From positions 186,001 to 250,000 of the forward strand of contig NZ_BMHI01000002.1 in NCBI RefSeq assembly GCF_014640635.1: DNA of 64,000 bases. The letters run 5' to 3'. This document shows positions 60,714 through 64,000 of the stretch, in pieces. The notes under the pieces were generated by a model that saw only the letters and a list, made by a program, of their open reading frames with translations, had not been told where the DNA came from and searched no databases. The stretch's first letter is position 1; each line of letters begins with the position of its first letter. The translations under genes were made by a program, and so were the position numbers. The DNA is from Flexivirga endophytica. GTDB taxonomy: Bacteria; Actinomycetota; Actinomycetes; Actinomycetales; Dermatophilaceae.

Positions 60714-61829
60714 ATGAAGATCGGAGTCCCCACCGAGGTCAAGGACAACGAATTCCGGGTGGGCATCACCCCGGTCGGCGTCCACGAACTCGTCCGCAAC
60801 GGCCACGAGGTGCTGGTGCAGCGCGGCGCCGGGGAGGGCAGCTCGATCACCGACGAGCAGTACACCGCCGAGGGCGCCACCATCGTCGAGGCCGCGGACG
60901 ACGTGTGGGGTGACGCGGAGCTGGTGCTGAAGGTCAAGGAGCCGGTGGCGGAGGAATATCACCGGCTACGTGCCGATCTCACGCTCTTCACCTACCTGCA
61001 CCTGGCTGCGGACGTGGCGCTGACGCGGGAGCTGATGAGTCGCAAGGTCACCGGGATCGCTTATGAGACTGTGCAATTGCCCTCCGGGATGCTTCCGCTG
61101 CTCTATCCGATGAGCGAGGTGGCGGGATGCCTGGCACCGCAGGTCGGCGCGCACGCGCTGCTGAAGGCGCAGGGCGGTGCAGGAGTGCTGATGGGAGGTG
61201 TCGGTGGCGTGGCCAGCGCCAAGGTCGTCGTCCTGGGCGCGGGTGTGACCGGACAGAACGCCGCCAACATCGCGCTCGGCATGGGCGCCGACGTCACCGT
61301 GCTGGACACCGATCTCGAGAAACTGCGAATGACGTTCTGGCGCTACGACAACCGCGTGCGGCAGATCGCCAGCTCGACCCTCGCGGTGCGCGAGCAGGTG
61401 CTCGGCGCCGACCTGGTGATCGGGTCCGTGCTGATCCCCGGCGCACTGACGCCGAAGCTGGTCACCAACGAGATGGTCGCCAACATGAAGCCCGGCTCCG
61501 TGTTGGTCGACATCGCGGTCGACCAGGGCGGCTGCTTCGAGGACACCCACCCCACGACGCACTCCGATCCGACCTTCCAGGTGCACGGCAGCACGTTCTA
61601 CTGCGTCGCGAACATGCCCGGCGCGGTGCCCAACACGTCGACCTGGGCGCTGACCAACGCCACGCTCCCGTATGTCGTCCGCCTCGCCAACCAGGGCTGG
61701 CGCGATGCGTTGCGAGCTGATCAGGCGCTCGCGCGCGGGCTCAACACGTATGCCGGCGACGTCGTGTGCGAGCCGGTCGCGCAGGCCCACGGCCTCGAAC
61801 ACGTCGACCTGGCAACGGTGCTCGGGTAG
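60714..61829 (+). CDS. ald: alanine dehydrogenase
   Basis: 371-residue NAD-dependent enzyme interconverting alanine with pyruvate and ammonia. Motifs are the start KIGVPTEVKDNEFRVGITP, a catalytic Lys in ELVLKVKEP near residue 74, the His in FTYLHLAAD near 95, and the NAD site VVVLGAGVTGQNAANIALG near 173. ATG 60714 lies 9 bases after AAGGAG. ATG 60690 is too near that site. The length is exactly typical. The gene is monocistronic. Confidence 0.95.
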   Translation: MKIGVPTEVKDNEFRVGITPVGVHELVRNGHEVLVQRGAGEGSSITDEQYTAEGATIVEAADDVWGDAELVLKVKEPVAEEYHRLRADLTLFTYLHLAADVALTRELMSRKVTGIAYETVQLPSGMLPLLYPMSEVAGCLAPQVGAHALLKAQGGAGVLMGGVGGVASAKVVVLGAGVTGQNAANIALGMGADVTVLDTDLEKLRMTFWRYDNRVRQIASSTLAVREQVLGADLVIGSVLIPGALTPKLVTNEMVANMKPGSVLVDIAVDQGGCFEDTHPTTHSDPTFQVHGSTFYCVANMPGAVPNTSTWALTNATLPYVVRLANQGWRDALRADQALARGLNTYAGDVVCEPVAQAHGLEHVDLATVLG

Positions 61830-61924
61830 CTCCCTGGTCGGATTGACCGGCATGGCGACGGATGAGCGGCGTAGCGAAACCACCCGATTCGGCAAGCCGC
61901 TCGATGCAGCGGTATGCCGCTCGA

Positions 61925-62305
61925 TCAGCCGGCGAAGGCCAGTGCGATCAGTGCCAGCACGGGCAGGGTGCCCTGCGTGGCGGCGGCTCGCGCCTTCGAC
62001 ATGTCACTCGCGACCAGCACGAGTGACGCTGCGGCCATGGATCCGGCGCCGGCGACGGCGAGCGCGACCGACGCGGAGTGAGGACCGGTGCCGCGCAGCA
62101 CCACCGCGACCAGGACGACGATGGCGAGGAAGAGGTTGTAGAACCCCTGATTGAACGCCAACGGCTTTGTCTGCTCTGCCTGTTCGGCGCTGACGCCGAA
62201 GGTGGCACGCGTGCGTGGAGCCGTCCATGCGAAGGACTCCAGCCAGAAGATGTAGACGTGCAGCAGGGCAGCGAGCACGAGGAGCACGGAGGCCACGATC
62301 GACAT
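61925..62305 (-). CDS. DUF1304 family membrane protein
   Basis: 126-residue membrane protein with four hydrophobic segments. The DUF1304 signature is at the start (LLVLAALLHVYIFWLESFAW) and in QTKPLAFNQGFYNLFLAI near residue 47. Its function is unknown. The ATG at 62305 is the first. No operon partner is apparent: it is convergent with ald and 32 bp downstream of the methyltransferase gene on the same strand. Confidence 0.8.
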   Translation of the reverse strand: MSIVASVLLVLAALLHVYIFWLESFAWTAPRTRATFGVSAEQAEQTKPLAFNQGFYNLFLAIVVLVAVVLRGTGPHSASVALAVAGAGSMAAASLVLVASDMSKARAAATQGTLPVLALIALAFAG

Positions 62306-62337
62306 ACGCGGAGCTTACTGACCCGGGAGTTGACAGG

Positions 62338-63015
62338 TCAGGCCTTGCGACGGGCCAGCAGCGTGGAGTCGTCGATCTCGACGGTCCGCCCGTCACGGGT
62401 GACGGTGCGGGGGCGCTGCTGCACCACCAACGCCTCGAAGTCGTCCGGCAACCCCGGCACCAGGTCCTCGGCGAGGAACATCGCCTTGCGTTTGCTCTCG
62501 GTCAGCTCGGCGAAGTGTGCGGCGGGAGAGTGCCCCACGACCAGCAGGTGCCCGCCCGGCGCGACGGCGGCACCCAGCCGACCCACGGCGTCGACCATCC
62601 GGCCGTCCGGCAGGTGCAGGAAGTGTGAGGTGACCAGGTCGTAGGACCGGCCCGCGGCGTCGAACTCGCGGGCGTCGACCTGCCACCAGTGGGTGCGGTC
62701 GGCCACACCGGCGTCCGCTGCGTGCTGCGCTGCGCGGGCGAGACCCTTGCTCGAGAAGTCCGCGCCCGTGACCTGCCAACCCTGCTGAGCCAGCCAGATG
62801 ACGTCGCCGCCCTCGCCGCAGCCGACGTCGAGCGCGGTGCCGGGCGACAGCTTGCCGGCCTCGGCCACCAACTGTGGGTTGGGCTTTCCGCTCCAGACCG
62901 AGTCGGCTCCGTCATACCGCTCGTTCCAGGAGGTTGCCTCGAAATAGTCGGGGTCGGTGGGGCTCGCCCCGTGCTGGTGCTGGTGCTTGTGCTCTGCGGT
63001 CTCGTTGCTCTGCAT
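62338..63015 (-). CDS. class I SAM-dependent methyltransferase with His-rich N-terminus
   Basis: 225-residue methyltransferase. A short His-rich head (EHKHQHQHGASPTD, about residues 8-21) precedes FEATSWNERYDGADSVWSGK, the SAM motif ALDVGCGEGGDVIWLAQQG near residue 58, and GADFSSKGL. The layout resembles thiopurine/tellurite-resistance (TehB-like) methyltransferases, where the WxxRY..W.G start is usual. The His-rich head might bind metal. ATG 63015 is the first good start. The earlier frame lacks a site. Confidence 0.8.
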   Translation of the reverse strand: MQSNETAEHKHQHQHGASPTDPDYFEATSWNERYDGADSVWSGKPNPQLVAEAGKLSPGTALDVGCGEGGDVIWLAQQGWQVTGADFSSKGLARAAQHAADAGVADRTHWWQVDAREFDAAGRSYDLVTSHFLHLPDGRMVDAVGRLGAAVAPGGHLLVVGHSPAAHFAELTESKRKAMFLAEDLVPGLPDDFEALVVQQRPRTVTRDGRTVEIDDSTLLARRKA

Positions 63016-63099
63016 GCGATCAGCATGGCAAGCCTGCAAGAGACTTGGCAAACGTTGTTGCCAGATCAGCAAACTGCCGTTGTAGGGCGCAGCGCCCGC

Positions 63100-64000
63100 T
63101 CAGGGCGCAGTGGTCTGCTTCTGCGGAGGCTCGTCGATCTTGGTGCGCTCGCCGTGCGGGTTGCGGAAGAACACCACGGCGAGCACGGCCACGATCGCGA
63201 TGCCCGCCGGCAAGTAGAGCGCCTCGCCCATCGCTCGGGAGAAGCCGTCGGCGACGAACGCCGGCAGGTGTCCGGCGGCCCCGGCAGCACCTTCGGTCGC
63301 CGAGTAGGAACCGGCGGACTCACCCAGGTGCGCGTGCAGGCGGGACTCCATCACCGCGGCGATCGCGGCACTGCCGATGACCGCGCCGACCTGCCGGGTC
63401 ATGTTGTAGACACCGGCGCCGGCTCCGGCGCGCTGCGGTGGCAGCGTCCTGGTCGCCGTCACCGACAGCGGAGACCACATGAAGGCGTTGGCAAGACCGA
63501 GCAGCGCCAGCGGCAGCACGAGCTGCCAGGTCGGCAGGCCCGGCCCGAGGATCGCGCCCAGCCAGAAGAGCGACACCGTCAGGCAGACCAGACCGAACCC
63601 ACCGATCAGCGACGGGTGGTAGCGGTCCACCATCTGGCCGACGAACGGTGCGCCGACCACATTGACCAGCGCCATCGGCACGAAGAGCAGCCCGGCCTGG
63701 GTCGGGGACAACTCACGCACCACCTGCGCGTAGAGCATCATCGGCAGCGCGAACGAGGTGATCACGAAGCCGACGATGCTGATCGCGATGTTCGCCAGGC
63801 TGAAGTTGCGATCCTTGAAGAGCACGAGCGGCACCAGCGGGTCGGCCTTGGTGCGCGTCTGCCACCACACGAAGATCACCAGCAGCACCACACCGACCGC
63901 GATCAGCAACGGCACCGAGACGAAGCTCCACACGGAGCCCCAGTCGTAGGACTCACCCTCCTGTATGCCGAACACCAGGCAGAACAACCCGGCGCCACTG
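63100..64000 (-). CDS. MFS transporter, DHA2 (EmrB/QacA) type, truncated by window end
   Basis: The C-terminal 300 or so residues of a 14-helix drug:proton exporter. The frame is open to the window edge, so the N-terminal half, including motif A and C, is outside. The visible part has segment pairs such as VVRELSPTQAGLLFVPMALVN (QxGL pattern), the GQMVDRYHPSL loop and the late LPPQRAGAGAGVYNMTRQVGAVIG, both typical of DHA2. It probably exports a toxic compound, with substrate unknown. The end at 63100 is a normal stop. Confidence 0.82.
   Translation of the reverse strand, partial: SGAGLFCLVFGIQEGESYDWGSVWSFVSVPLLIAVGVVLLVIFVWWQTRTKADPLVPLVLFKDRNFSLANIAISIVGFVITSFALPMMLYAQVVRELSPTQAGLLFVPMALVNVVGAPFVGQMVDRYHPSLIGGFGLVCLTVSLFWLGAILGPGLPTWQLVLPLALLGLANAFMWSPLSVTATRTLPPQRAGAGAGVYNMTRQVGAVIGSAAIAAVMESRLHAHLGESAGSYSATEGAAGAAGHLPAFVADGFSRAMGEALYLPAGIAIVAVLAVVFFRNPHGERTKIDEPPQKQTTAP

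Overview
The window is 64 kb of high-G+C DNA, about two thirds G+C or more by eye. It comes from an actinobacterium, most likely a Micrococcales member near Dermacoccaceae/Intrasporangiaceae. This placement is an inference from strong GC3 codon use, frequent GTG starts, Tat signals, flavin/F420-type PPOX reductases, a DUF222-HNH (13E12-type) gene, a SCO6745-family protein and a CsoR-type copper operator. Genes are densely packed on both strands, with many 4-bp ATGA overlaps. I see no rRNA, tRNA, CRISPR array, prophage or complete insertion sequence.

Layout. 0-4.9 kb: Tat-exported family 3 glycosidase, FadD15-like acyl-CoA ligase, and a metallo-hydrolase/MarR pair facing a flavin-type oxidase across two palindromic operators. 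4.9-9.3 kb: epimerase/dehydrogenase and the late cobalamin genes cobT-cobS facing cobU, with a 2'-5' RNA ligase and a CobC-like phosphatase. 9.3-15.3 kb: PPOX and RibD-like reductases with a HxlR regulator, ilvA, membrane proteins, a degraded gene remnant and two tiny ORFs. 15.3-24.2 kb: a putative amine/polyamine locus with an amidase, two DadA/PuuB-like oxidoreductases and PotA-D transporter genes. 24.2-29.2 kb: accessory-looking stretch with a DUF222-HNH protein and an unrecognised 412-aa helical protein. 29.2-38.3 kb: kinase-like protein, second acyl-CoA ligase, second (peptidoglycan-binding) GH3 enzyme, hydrolase, a broken ECF sigma gene, a DrrAB-type ABC exporter with TetR regulator, and a carbonic-anhydrase-like remnant. 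38.3-48 kb: metal resistance, with arsenic (arsC-acr3-arsM facing arsR) and copper (copZ-like, His-rich exported protein, copA) behind CsoR-like operators, separated by an MFS pump, a beta-propeller protein and a 39-bp perfect palindrome. 48-64 kb: GNAT, rocD, two secreted lipases, methyltransferases, MFS pumps, deacylase, TetR/alcohol dehydrogenase pair, nagB facing an RpiR regulator, alanine dehydrogenase, and a truncated DHA2 pump at the right edge.

The most unusual signal is not a gene. The asymmetric word GTATGNC (usually GTATGNCG) occurs about 150 times in both orientations, against roughly 20 expected from composition. Nearly every GTATG in the window continues as GTATGNC. The word pulls rare ATA and TAT codons into reading frames, which points to pressure at the DNA level. 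It is absent from a 3.3-kb stretch around the HNH gene, which is probably a recent arrival.
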